A program made the position numbers and the translations under genes. The notes below the pieces were generated by a model. It was given only the letters and a program-made list of their open reading frames with translations. It had not been told where the DNA came from and did not search any database. From Leptodactylus fallax (taxonomy: Eukaryota; Chordata; Amphibia; Anura; Leptodactylidae), in contig CAMRHE010000196.1 in the NCBI GenBank assembly GCA_947044405.1, positions 1,595,001-1,659,000 of the forward strand: a DNA stretch of 64,000 bases. The letters run 5' to 3'. Position 1 is the stretch's first letter; every line of letters starts with the position of its first letter. This document shows, piece by piece, positions 13,405 through 24,095 of the stretch.

Positions 13405-15607
13405 GGGAAAGAACATGTAAAGGACTTCTCTCTTAGGGTACTTCTCTCTCTTTTTTTTTGTTATACACTTCTAGTTTTGGCTTCAAAAACTGCATGAACA
13501 GAACCTGAATATGTGACCTTACTGTAATTTTGCTTCTGACCAGCCAGATAATGAGCAAATGCTTATTGGTCAGCAGATTGCATCATCTATGTAGAATAGA
13601 TGATGCAAGAATGTTCTGCCAATAATAGATCTGAATTGGGGAGGTATGATCCCATAGTGTTAGTTCCTCCCCCATTCATTTTTGGACTGGCCTGTGTAAA
13701 CAGGCCTATGCAAAGGAGCACCAATGAACATGTCGGCAATCGGTATTCATTTTATTCCTGCATCTGGACTAAAAAAGACGATTAGGACATTTCTGAAGAT
13801 GTCTTATTATACAATACAATCCCATGTTAAAAATTCAATTTACTGATTTTTGTACAATGCTCTGTTCTAAGCCCATAAAGATGTGTCTACCCCTACCTTA
13901 GTTGAAGTTTGGTTAAGGGAAATTCATCATGAAAGCCATCATTGCAACATGCTAGGAAAACCCTGGAGTGCCTGCAGTTCACACATCCACTGGATGATCC
14001 ACATAAAAACATATAATAGACATCATTTGATTGTTTCGAAAAGCTGGTCATCTTGTGACACATATCTGGAGTCTGAATATGTGCAGCCAAGAGGAAAGGT
14101 ATGTAAGGACACACCTGTAAAATTCAGCATGAAATATTAATAGCTATTCATTAACCTAATATTAATAACATTCTCCATTTATTAAATATGAAACATAAGA
14201 TATAAAGGCATAAAATGCAATTTTCCTCATGTTTGTGGTATCTTAACAGTTAAAAAAAAAATAAAATAAAATCCGTTGCTGGCAATAATTAAGACAGGAC
14301 TGATATTAAATTGCATGGCATTTAGGCATGAGGGTGTTGAATGTGTTTAAAAAATCATCTAAGGGTATCACTAAGCATGAGAGATTGAAAAGCAACGCTC
14401 TGAGCAATAACCTTTTCCATAATTACTGCACTTCGTTCAGAATTATCCTCAGCGACATGTTAGAAAAAAAGTCAATGCCGAACAATTATTTCTTGTTGTT
14501 TTTTTTTATCTAGCTCAACTGCAATGTGCCTCACAGAAAGGAATGAATCTTGTCTGAAGGAGGTTAGAATCTGAAACTGTGAGACTTGAGGCCAGTTACA
14601 TAACTGTAAGAATACTCCAGGAAAATGTGAATTTTATCATTATGTCTAGCACACAGCCAAAATATAACTTGAGTATGTTCCGTACCTCCAAATCTGCCTA
14701 ACAACCGAATGTCCTTTCTGGCTCTGTCTATATCTGGCAGTCTGGACCTGATTAGTAACAAGCGCTGCAGGGTTCCATGAAACCAAAAATGTACAAGCGG
14801 AATTCAGAAAGTTTATGGAAATGTTCATAAGACAGCAAATGCTGCTGGTTGGTGATTATAATTGTAAAAGTGTCTCACCGATGCCCAACTACGGCACCCA
14901 TACACATTGCAGCCCAGTATCTTAGCAGACATTACCAGCTGGCCCAATATGACTGAATTGAAAACAACTCCTAATAATGACTCTGTTGTACCTGATTCAC
15001 ACTTAAGTTACAGAATGGCAGATTAGTCACATGCTGGACACCAAGATAGGTTGCACACGACTGTGTGCTAGCCGCTGGCAGTGATTCAACAACATGGCCG
15101 GCAGACAGATGTCATGCATCGGCTGTGCTTCTGCTGCCCCACTCATTCAATGAATAGGAGCCATCGAAGCATGGTCTCAAAACCGGGCAGGAATAAGACC
15201 TGTACTGCATTTTGCAGCCCGGACTGTTCATAGCCATAATTCATAGCCATGTGAGTGGGCTGACAGAAATGATTGAAAAACAGACAGACAGAAAAAAACA
15301 GCGCACTCAACCACGCCACGGTTGTCTGCAAGGGGCCTAAGGGTAAGTACACATGGCAGATTTTGTGGCATGACCCACCATGCAAATTTTGCCACAGGAA
15401 TATTCCTGCACTTGGAAGAAAGATTTCCTGTTACTATTCACTTCATTAGGAGGTTCAGGGGAAATCTGCCTGAAGATTAGGCAGGATGCTTTTTTTTTTT
15501 TTTTTTTTTTTCACTAGCTGATTTTTTTCAATGTTTGACCCACCCCTCTACTTAAATGAATGGGAAGCTGATTTCTTGCTTGAACTTAAATGGAGCCCAA
15601 GGACTCT
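13405..15607. other. Mostly unassigned; small hairpin at 13578-13632
   Basis: No gene recognised. A perfect 13-bp hairpin stem, TTGCATCATCTAT with its complement ATAGATGATGCAA, is centred near 13595 and extends imperfectly to ATTGG..CCAAT, probably a MITE core. A poly-T run is at 15491-15510. Confidence 0.35.
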
Positions 15608-15726
15608 AAGGGCCTGTTCACACAAAGGAATCTGTTGCTGATTATGAGATGGAGTCTATCCCAAATTTAGCGGCAAATTCTTTCTCAAATTCCTCTTCAT
15701 TTTCCGTAGTATGGACAAAGCCTAAG
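15608..15726. repeat. Fragment of the 2006-2340 MITE family
   Basis: Opens GCCTGTTCACACAAAGGAATC and closes near GGACAAAGCCTAAG, matching the 2006-2340 repeat at both ends but with most of the interior missing. Confidence 0.4.
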
Positions 15727-16373
15727 TCACTTTTCCACTGCATGACTTAGCTTGTCTTTGACCACTTTTGTCATTTTTATACTGTGAAAAAAGTACCTGG
15801 TACTAGTACTTTTTTAGTATCTGCTTAAGGCTAGGTAACAGGAGCGCCAAAGTGGTACTAGAAGGTCACATGTCCAAACACTGCTCAGCTGTTGGTCATC
15901 ACTAGGATGACAATTAGCTACATGAACGGGTACTTTTTACAGTCAAGAACAAACTACCAAAAGCAAGCTAAATTACAATGAACCGATCTAAGTTGCTCCA
16001 CTACTATGAAGTGCAAAAGTGGCTGTATTAAATTGTAATGGTGTTCATCAGATTTAGTCATTTCACCAGATAAAATAGTGCTGCCCACTCCAGTACACAC
16101 GATTTCTTCCATCAAATGTTTTGGAATCAGAGAAGGATTCTCCTAATGGAGTCTCCTATGAAGATGTAAGCTGAGTTAAAAATGTGCATGAATGAGGTCT
16201 TCTAAAACCTTATTCACATGTTGCAGAAACAAAAGTCTACAACAAGTTAAAGTCTTGCAAAACCAGTGTACTATTTTTCCCAAAGATTCATGTTAATATC
16301 AACATATATCTGGAGCAGACTTATAGGTGAGTTCCACAGCTTTTCTTTTCGCCTTGTGTGAACCTGTACTAGG
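15727..16373. other. No recognisable feature
   Basis: AT-rich sequence without gene, tandem or terminal repeats that I could identify. Confidence 0.35.
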
Positions 16374-16681
16374 CTAAGGTCCCACATAGCGAGCCGCAGC
16401 CAAAAAGTGCTGCAGGAAAAAATGAGGCGTAAACACATCGCAGTTTTTTTGTGCAGCACTTTTCACAGAAAGTCCGCAGAGTTTTCCTACCTGGACATTC
16501 TGCTTCAATTATACCTGTAAGGAAAATGTGAGCAACGTTTTTTGAAATCGCAGCATGTCCGCTGCGGATATTTTTCTGCAATGTGTGGATGGGATTAGCC
16601 AGAATCCCATCCACTTTGCAGGTAATGTAAAATGCTGCAGTTTTTAAACTGTGGTGTTTATGCTACGTGGGTCCCCTTAGG
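16374..16681. repeat. CACGTGG-family MITE, full length
   Basis: Both ends present: CTAAGGTCCCACATAGCG on the left against the complement of GCTACGTGGGTCCCCTTAG on the right. Interior blocks (GTGCTGCAGGAAAAA, AGAAAGTCCGCAGAG, GAAATCGCAGCATGTCCGCT) are shared with other copies. About 308 bp, non-coding, imperfectly palindromic. Confidence 0.65.
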
Positions 16682-16943
16682 GTTTATGCAAACAGTCACA
16701 TTACAATGCTTTGTGTGGTCAATGTAAGTTGACTCCCATGTTTTGAAAAATAAAACCAAAAACCCCCCCAAAACTTCAATTAAAAATGATAATAGGAAAA
16801 TTCTAGTACGTCAGATATAAGTGGCCCATAAACCATAAATCCATTTCAGCTGGAATGTGTCCAATCAATAAATCGTTGGATCATTCATGCCAATAATTTG
16901 ACCAACATGCCAGACTAAACTCTCAGATCAGACAAGAACTATA
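16682..16943. other. Unassigned spacer
   Basis: Short AT-rich gap ending in the TA at which the DD37E element begins. Nothing recognised. Confidence 0.3.
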
Positions 16944-17655
16944 CACTGTGTTCCAAATTATTATGCAAATAATATTTTCTCATATTTTCCAAAATTACCT
17001 ATATGAATTGCAGTCATTGTAATTTTCCAGTCATCAACTATTCGAGTATAATTGAAAGGTTTTTGAACAAACTGCCTATGATAACAGTATATTTAAAAAA
17101 AAAAAAAAATACTCAAAATGCATGTTTTAAATTATTATGCACAGCAGAATTTGCAACCTTTTCATTTTTATTAAGAACAAAAAAATGGTCATTGTGAAAT
17201 TATAAGCATTAGCAGGTTATTACAAACTGAAATCAAACAGTTTTCAAGCCAAAACTTTATTCGAGGTGATGTTACATTTGCACATAGGACCCCTTGTTCG
17301 AAAGAAGCTTCTGAACTCTCTCGTCCATTGAATTTGTCAGTTTTTGGATGGTTTCTGCTTCAATTGTTTTGCATGAGGACAGAATACTCTCCCAGAGCTG
17401 TTGCTTAGATGTGAACTGCCTCCCGCCATCATAGACACTCCTTTTGATGATGCTCCAGAGGTTCTCAATGGAGTTGAGGTCAGGGGAGCATGGGGGCCAC
17501 ACCATAAGTTTGTCCCCTTTTATGCCCATAGCAGCCAGAGATGCAGATGTGTTATTTGCAGCATGAGACGGTGCATTATCATGCATGAAAATGATCTTTC
17601 TGCGGAATGCATGGTTCTTCTTCTTGAACCATGGCAGGAAGTGCTGTTCCATCTT
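16944..17655 (-). mobile_element. DD37E Tc1/mariner fragment, copy 1
   Basis: Starts after TA (16942-16943) with CACTGTGTTCCAAATTATTA, a terminus shared with the copy at 22365. The transposase reads leftward from 17652. Only one end and the C-terminal third of the gene remain. At about 17655 the sequence switches abruptly to the TTAA repeat, so the other end was removed by deletion or recombination. Confidence 0.75.
17272..17655 (-). pseudogene. DD37E transposase C-terminal fragment
   Basis: An open frame of 126 codons encodes the second half of a Tc1/mariner catalytic domain. The second aspartate lies in FMHDNAPSHAA and the glutamate in PDLNSIENLW; I count 37 residues between them. DD37E spacing is the hallmark reported for the TRT group of vertebrates (recalled knowledge). 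The first catalytic aspartate and the whole DNA-binding region are missing, so the fragment cannot act as a transposase. A second copy, with the aspartate mutated, is at 22690-23288. Confidence 0.78.
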
Positions 17656-18186
17656 CCAAAATTCATAACTTTTTTTATTTTTCTGTCGCCATAGCTATGT
17701 GAGGGCTTATTCTTTGCGTGACGAGTTTTACTTTCATTTGACACCATTTTGGGGTACATATAATGTTTTGATTTGCTTCTATTTAAGTTTTTTTGGGGGA
17801 CCATGTGAAATAACCCACGATTCTATCATTTTTTGCATTTTGTTTTTACGGCATTCACTCTGCATTAAATATAACATGGCGGGTCATTACGATTATGGCT
17901 ATACCATATTTATATTGGTTTTTATTACGTTTTACCACTTTTACGAATAAAAAGTCACTTTTTGAAAATGAACGATTTTCCTTGGGTCACCGTATTCTGA
18001 TGCCTATAACTTTTTTACTGTACTGTTGTACTGACATGTCAGGGCTCTTTATTTGTGGGACAAGTTGTACTTTCTATTGGTACCAATATTTGTTATGTAT
18101 GACTTTTTTATCACATTTTATTGTTGTTTTTTGTGTAAAGCAAAGTCACTAAAATACATTAATTTGTTAATTGTGGTATATATATA
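17656..18186. repeat. 1.2-kb TTAA repeat, segment 1 of 3
   Basis: Reverse complement of part of 40563-41727: shared blocks include CTATGTGAGGGCTTATTCTT, TTTTGGGGTACATATAATG and GGCATTCACTCTGCATTAAA. It breaks at TA 18187-18188, where a DD38E Tc1 is inserted, and resumes after 19850. Short open frames here are repeat-derived and not genes. Confidence 0.75.
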
Positions 18187-18188
18187 TA

Positions 18189-19801
18189 CAGTACAGACCA
18201 AAAGTTTGAACACACCTTCTCATTCCAAGAGTTTTCTGTATTTTCATGACTATAAAAATTGTAGATTCACACTGAAGGCATCAAAACTATGAATTAACAC
18301 ATTTGGAATTATATACTTAACAAAAAAGTGTGAAACAACTGAAAATATGTCTTATATTCTAGGTTCTTCAAAGTAGCCACCTTTTGCTTTGTTTACTGCT
18401 TTTCACACTCTTGGCATTCTCTTGATGAGCTTCAAGAGGTAGTCACCTGAAATGGTTTTCACTTCACAGGTGTGCCCTGTCAGGTTTAATAAGTGGGATT
18501 TCTTGCCTTATAAATGGGGTTGGGACCATCAGTTGTGTTGTTCAGAAGTCAGGTGGATACACAGCTGATAGTCCTACTGAATGGAGTGTTAGAATTTGTA
18601 TTATGGCAAGAAAAAGCAGCTAAGTAAAGAAAAACGAGTGGCCATCATTACTTTAAGAAATGAAGGTCAGTCAGTCCGAAAAATTGGGAAAACTTTGAAA
18701 GTGTCCCCAAGTACAGTGGCCAAAACCATCAAGCGCTACAAAGAAACTGGCTCACATGAGGACCGCCGCAGGAAAGGAAGACCAAGAGTCACCTGCTGCG
18801 GAGGATAAGTTCATCCGAGTCATCAGCCTCAGAAATCGCATGTTAACAGCAGCTCAGATTAGAGACCAGGTCAATGCCACACAGAGTTCTAGCAGCAGAC
18901 ACATCTCTACAACAACTGTTAAGAGGAGACTGTGTGCAGCAGGCCTTTATGGTAAAATAGCTGCCAGGAAACCACTGCTAAGGACAGGCAACAAACAGAA
19001 GAGACTTGTTTGGGCTAAAGAACACAAGGAATGGACATTAGACCTGTGGAAATCTGTGCTTTGGTCTGATGAGTCCAAATTTGAGATCTTTGGTTCCAAC
19101 CACCGTGTCTTTGTGCGACGCAGAAAAGGTGAACGAATGGACTCTACATGCCTGGCTCCCACCGTGAAGCATGGAGGAGGTGTGATGGTGCTTTGCTGGT
19201 GACACTGTTGGGGATTTATTCAAAATTGAAGGAATACTGAACCAGCATGGTTACCACAGCATCTTGCAGCGGCATGCTATTCCATCCGGTTTGCGTTTAA
19301 TTGGACCATCATTTATTTTTCAACAGGACAATGACCCCAAACACACCTCCAGACTGTGTAAGGGCTATTTGACCAAGAAGGAGAGTGATGGGGTGCTACG
19401 CCAGATGACTTGGCCTCCACAGGCACCAGACCTGAACCCAATCGAGATGGTTTGGGGTGAGCTGGACCGCAGAGTGAAGGCAAAAGGGCCAACAAGTGCT
19501 AAGCATCTCTGGGAACTCCTTCAAGACTGTTGGAAGACCATTTCAGGTGACTACCTCTTGAAGCTCATCAAGAGAATACCAAGAGTGTGCAAAGCAGTAA
19601 TCAAAGCAAAAGGTGGCTACTTTGAAGAACCTAGAATATAAGACATATTTTCAGTTGTTTCACACTTTTTTGTTAAGTATATAATTCCACATGTGTTAAT
19701 TCATAGTTTTGATGCCTTCAGTGTGAATCTACAATTTTTATAGTCATGAAAATACAAAAAACTCTTGGAATGAGAAGGTGTGTCCAAACTTTTGGTCTGT
19801 A

Positions 19802-19804
<3 letters not shown>
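18189..19804 (+). mobile_element. DD38E Tc1 element, full length, defective
   Basis: A 1616-bp element with TA on both sides (18187-18188, 19805-19806) and matching termini CAGTACAGACCAAAAGTTTG. The terminal repeats run inward about 170 bp with few mismatches. It is inserted in a TTAA repeat at an AT microsatellite. A solo end of the same family is at 23293-23466. The transposase gene has several frame defects. Confidence 0.9.
18603..19641 (+). pseudogene. DD38E Tc1 transposase, frameshifted
   Basis: The likely ATG is at 18603, but its frame stops after six codons. The correct frame, KKKQLSKEKRVAI, is one base off, so a base was lost just after the start. A helix-turn-helix region ends in a GRPR motif, then a second shift occurs near 18790. 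The first aspartate is in VLWSDESKFEIFG. A third disruption near 19190 removes part of the glycine-box region after GGGVMV. The last segment has [10 protein letters not shown] and PDLNPIEMVW, with 38 residues between aspartate and glutamate. DD38E spacing is that reported for the Intruder group of Tc1 elements (recalled knowledge). Residues needed for catalysis survive, but the frame does not. Confidence 0.85.

Positions 19805-19850
<46 letters not shown>
19805..19850. repeat. (TA)n microsatellite
   Basis: Uninterrupted TA dinucleotides at the right edge of the DD38E element, followed by a T-run. The array is a natural TA target and may have expanded after insertion. Confidence 0.9.
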
Positions 19851-19953
19851 TTTTACAGTGTTCACTGTATCAGATAAATAACGCTATTTTTGTATAGTGG
19901 GGACTTATACGCACGTTGGGATACCTAACATGTTTGTTCATTTATTTTTGTTT

Positions 19954-19960
<7 letters not shown>
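19851..19960. repeat. 1.2-kb TTAA repeat, segment 2 of 3
   Basis: Complement of about 41010-41110: shared GTGGGGACTTATAC and CTATTTTTGTATAGTGG-type blocks. It continues the repeat interrupted at 18187 and is interrupted again by the next Tc1 fragment. Confidence 0.7.

Positions 19961-20003
<43 letters not shown>
19961..20003. repeat. (AT)n microsatellite
   Basis: AT dinucleotide array immediately left of the Tc1 fragment beginning at 20004. Confidence 0.9.
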
Positions 20004-20847
20004 CAGATGTGGACAAAATTGTTGATACCCCTTGTTTAATGAAAGAAAAACCCACAATGGTCACAGAAATAACTTGAATCTGACAAAACTGGAATTTGCC
20101 AAACTACATGTTGACAAGCCACAAAGCTTCTGGGAGAATGTCCTATGGACAGATGAGACAAAAATTGAAATTTTTGGCAAGGCACATCAGCTCTATGTTC
20201 ACAGACGGAAAAATGAAGCATATCTTGAAAAGAACACTGTCCCTACTGTGAGGCTCTGTTATGTTCTGGGGCTGCTTTGCTGCATCTGGCACAGGGTGTC
20301 TTGAATCTGTGCAGGGTACAATGAAATCTCAAGACTATCAAGGGATTCTAGAGAGAAATGTGCTGCCCAGTGTCAGAAAGCTTGGTCTCAGTCGCAGGTC
20401 ATGGGTCTTGCAACAGGATAATGACCCAAAACACACAGCTAAAAACACCCAAGAATGGCTAAGAGGAAAACATTGGACTATTCTGAAGTTGTCTTCTATG
20501 AGCCTGACCTAAATTCTATTGAGCATCTTTGGAAGGAGCTGAAACATGCCATCTGGAAAAAGCACCCTTCAAACCCGAGACAACTGGAGCAGTTTGCTCA
20601 TGACGAGTGGCCAAAATACCTGTTGAGAGGTGCAGAAGGTTGTGCAACAAAATATTAAGTTAAGGGAACCATAATTTCTGTCCAGGCCTGTTTCATGAGT
20701 TTTCTTTTTTTAAAAATTCTGCTGAAGCAGGGTTGAAAAGCAATGTCTGACTTTCATATGTTCATTTTCATAGAATTTTTATATATTATTACTTTTGTCA
20801 GATTCAAGTTATTTCTGTGACCATTGTGGATTTTTCTTTCATTAAAC
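20004..20847 (+). mobile_element. Tc1 fragment (CAGATGTGGACAAAATTG end)
   Basis: Follows TA (20002-20003) with terminus CAGATGTGGACAAAATTGTT. The inner part of the right terminal repeat (TCAAGTTATTTCTGTGACCA) matches the left one, but its last 30 or so bases are missing. The 5' half of the gene is deleted: terminal repeat passes directly into mid-transposase at 20089. Non-autonomous. Confidence 0.82.
20089..20658 (+). pseudogene. DD34E Tc1 transposase, N-terminally deleted
   Basis: Starts within the catalytic domain (LEFAKLHVDKPQSFW). The first aspartate is in WTDETKIEIFG. A frame change falls near 20250-20265 around the glycine box, which has lost bases. The next segment has [12 protein letters not shown] and [10 protein letters not shown], and another shift near 20505 leads to LNSIEHLWKELK with the glutamate. 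The C terminus GCATKY is the same as in the 3705-4739 protein, suggesting related subfamilies. It is dead, with no DNA-binding domain and two frameshifts. Confidence 0.82.
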
Positions 20848-21228
20848 AGTCCTACTTTTTATATGTCCCACAAGAGAATTTGAAGCTGGGATCTCAGATC
20901 CCCAGTGCAATTTCCTTCATTACGTAGTATTACAATGTCCTGTATGTATCGTATTGCAGAACACTGCACATTAATTTCCTATGGGTACTATACATAGGCA
21001 GTCAGGAGGCTGTGGCCTGGCCTCCTGGCTTCCATGGTAACCCCCCCCCCCCTTCCTCTGGCGGCTGGTCCCAGCCCTCGGTTGTGTAACACAGCCGAGA
21101 GCAGGATATAATGCCGCAAGTACAGTTTCTGTGCCCGCAGCATTACAGCGCCGTACTATTACGGGGCTAAGTATTAACTATATGCTCAGCGCGATGTAAT
21201 AGTATGGCGCAGAGCGGGAAGGGGTTAA
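20848..21228. repeat. 1.2-kb TTAA repeat, segment 3 of 3
   Basis: Continues the repeat begun at 17656 and ends GCGGGAAGGGGTTAA (TTAA 21225-21228), the complement of the start of 40563-41727. It shares the TATGCTCAGCGCGAT block. A C-run lies at about 21043-21052. Confidence 0.65.
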
Positions 21229-21235
21229 AGGAATA

Positions 21236-21502
21236 GAAGCAGAACTGAGATTCCTGACAGTTCTCCCTGCCAAGCTCCTTCAAAAACTGTCTGTAAGTGT
21301 ACCTAGAATAATTGACGGAAGGAAAAAGTGGGTCACACAAAATATTGATAGGATTTACATTTCTCTTCTTCATTTAATTAGCTTTGTTAATTAACAACAA
21401 TAAACTATTAACACTTCCATTTCTGAAAGCATTCTTACTTTGAAGTTTTTTTTTTTTTTTTTTTTACCACACGTACCTAAAACTATTGCACAGTACTGCA
21501 TA
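21236..21502 (+). mobile_element. Tc1-type remnant, tail only
   Basis: Matches the tail of the 480-909 remnant: CTCCTTCAAAAACTGTCTG, then AATATTGATAGGATTTACAT, TAACACTTCCATTTCTGAAA and GCATTCTTACTTTGAAG, with an end TTGCACAGTACTGCA. No usable coding frame. Confidence 0.6.
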
Positions 21503-22364
21503 TAATTCCTATATGATTATTGGCCAAAATAGTCAGTATCAAACATTTTATCTATTGTGTATTGGCAACTTTGACGGTAAGAAATAACGCATTATTGCAG
21601 TTGAGTTCAAGTCCTCACAAGTTCCCAAAGCCTCATATACAGAAGGTCCTGTAATTATTAATACAGGTCAGAAGATCCTTTTGCCAAAACTATACAAGTA
21701 ATGTTGGAGAGTTGCCTTCATTTCTTACAATCCTATTACTCATAGGTACTTGCACGACTATTAGTTGACATTTCAAACTTTTCTTTTTTTGTTCTTTCCT
21801 GTGAGTCATGTTTCTGGTGAAATACAATAATCAGCTTATTTTCTGACTTCCTGGCTGAGGAGAACGGCATGAACGTTTGCCTCCAGGTTTAATACAATGA
21901 GAAAAAAAAGACACCTGAAGAAAAGTAAAGCTATTCATGAATCTTCTATGAAACACACGGCCATAAAATATTTCTCCATAAGAACATATTTACCTGCAGT
22001 GGTACAGTCCGTTCTGCTTGCAGTGAAAGTTTTACCCCTTAAGGATGCATCTATTTTTGAGTTTCAGGACTGCGCTATTTTCTCTGTTATGCCAGCACTC
22101 AGAACTTTTCTGTTCTTCACTCTACAGTATATAGCTGTAATATACTGTACTTAGAAGTTGGATAATGTGGTTTGAAACGTGAGCTCAATATATATTTTTA
22201 TTCTAGTTCTGCAAAAAAAAAACTGGAAAAAATGTTAAGATTTTTGTTTTGAGGGAAAAAAAGAAAGAAATAGACTAAAATAAGTGTATTGTAGGTTATT
22301 GTGATTGCAAAAAATACAATCTAGTTTTTTTTAATAAATATGCACCACTGGCCCTTCTAATGTA
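21503..22364. other. No recognisable feature
   Basis: AT-rich sequence; an 85-codon open frame at 21897 shows no family features. It ends at the TA preceding the second DD37E copy. Confidence 0.35.
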
Positions 22365-23290
22365 CACTGCGTTCCAAATTTATTATGCAAATTTAATTTT
22401 TCTCAGATTTTTCCTAAATGTTCGATGCAAATGACAGTCAGTATAATGGTCAAATCTTCAGCCACTGATAAATGAAATTTTATTGGACAAACCTCCCAAT
22501 GTTTTTTTTTTTTCACAAATTAAAAACTCATAATCCACTGTTCTGCATTATTGTGAACAACAGAGTTTCTAAACATTTTCTAGGTTGTAAAGAACTGAAA
22601 ATGGCCATTTGTTGAATTTGCAACATTAAGAGGTCACATTTATGGAAATCAAGATATTTCGATCAAAAACATCTTAACAGGCCAACTTACATGTTAACTT
22701 AGGACCCCCTCTTTGATATCACCTTCACAATTCTTACATCTATTGAACTTGTGAGTTTATGGATAGTTTCTGCTTTAATTTCTTTACAGGATGTCAAAAT
22801 AGCCTCCCAGAGCTGCAGTTATGATGTGACCTGCCTAATAGATCTTTTGATACTCCAATGGTTCTCAATAGGGTTGAGGTCAGGGGAGGATTGTGGCCAC
22901 ATCATGAGTTTCTCTCCTATTATGCCCATAGCAGCCAATGACTCAGACGTATTCTTTGCTGCAGGAGATGGTGCATTGTTATGCATGAGGATGATTTTGT
23001 TATGGAAGGCACGGTTCTTCTTTTTACACCATGGAAAAAAGTGGTCAGTTAGAAATTCTATATACTTTGCAGAGGTCATTTTCACGCCTTATGGGACCCT
23101 AAAGGGGCCTACCAGCTCTCTTCTCATGATTCTGGCCCAAAACATGACTCCACCACCTCCTTGCTGTCGTCACAGCCTTGTTGGGATATGGTGGCCATCC
23201 ACCAACAATACACTTCTCCATCCATCTAGACCATCCTGGGTTGCACGGCACTTATCAGTAAACTAGACTGTTTCAAAGTTAGTCTTCATG
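22365..23290 (-). mobile_element. DD37E Tc1/mariner fragment, copy 2
   Basis: Left end CACTGCGTTCCAAATTTATT after TA (22363-22364), the same terminus as 16944 with small changes. The gene reads leftward and reaches further upstream than copy 1. The right end is lost where a DD38E terminal repeat begins at 23293. Confidence 0.75.
22690..23288 (-). pseudogene. DD37E transposase, catalytic residue lost
   Basis: Reads from about 23288 leftward. Segments include a TDK motif where TDE is expected around the first aspartate, a GGGGVMFWA glycine box, then KKKNRAFHNKIILMHNNAPS and [10 protein letters not shown]. The second catalytic aspartate is replaced by asparagine (HNNAPS; the copy at 17272 has HDNAPS). 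Stops and frameshifts break the frame near 23085 and after the IKRSI segment. Unambiguously dead. Confidence 0.78.
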
Positions 23291-23292
23291 TA

Positions 23293-23466
23293 CAGTACAG
23301 ACCAAAAGTTTGGACACACCTTCTCATTCCAAGAGTTTTCTGTATTTTCATGACTATAACAATTGTAGATTCACACTGAAGGCATCAAAACTATGAATTA
23401 ACACATGTGGAATTATATACTTAACAAAAAAGTGTGAAACAACTGAAAATATGTCTTATATTCTTC
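23293..23466. repeat. Solo terminal repeat of the DD38E Tc1
   Basis: Starts CAGTACAGACCAAAAGTTTG after TA (23291-23292) and stays nearly identical to the first 170 bp of 18189-19804 up to AAAATATGTCTTATATTCT. No gene or second end follows. TTCATG occurs on both sides (23285-23290 and about 23466-23471), so a deletion may have used that short homology. Confidence 0.8.
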
Positions 23467-23706
23467 ATGTTTGTTTACTTTTGTAACGGAAGATAAAGTC
23501 GCGCATACAGGACTTTCTCTTCCGTTACAAAGTAAACAAACATGCTGGAAGATAGCTTCCATCAAGTTGTTTACATTAGTGTCAATGGGAACGGACACAG
23601 AATAAGGCTGAGTCCGTTTTCTGCAACAGTTTAATGTCCGTTGCTGCCAACCTATGACAGGAGACAGCAACGGACATTAACAATGGTAGTGTGAACGCCT
23701 TCTAAA
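23467..23706. repeat. Hairpin MITE
   Basis: CATGTTTGTTTACTTTTGTA and the following AACGGAAGATAAAGTC pair with GACTTTCTCTTCCGTT and ACAAAGTAAACAAACATG, a stem of about 33 bp. A second inverted pair (AATGTCCGTTGCTG / CAGCAACGGACATT) follows. Non-coding. Confidence 0.6.
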
Positions 23707-24095
23707 TCTACAAATCCTGTTCGTAGTTTTAGACATATTTATGGATCTGTTGTACGGATCTTCATAAATATGGAGTGTTTCTAGAAATGCCAAAATTCTG
23801 ACTCAAATACTATCTAAATTATTTCCACAGATATCACTGGTTGAAAACACAGTTGGGATTAGGATATTTCTATCATATACAATTGAACCAGAACATACAC
23901 TACAAACAGTTTACATACACTATATAAAAAGTCACATATGCATGTTTTTCTCACTATCTGACATGAAATCAGAATAAACCTTTCCCATTTTAGATCAATT
24001 AAGATTACCAAAATTATTTATATTTGCCAAATGCCAGAATAATGAGAGACAGAGAATTTTAACGGCATTTTTATTACTTTCTACAAGTACTGTAT

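Noticed and set aside
17699..18292. Phenylalanine/tyrosine-rich open frames suggesting membrane segments (also 41292-41609)
   Set aside because: These are translations of the TTAA-ended dispersed repeat, present in both copies in matching frames.
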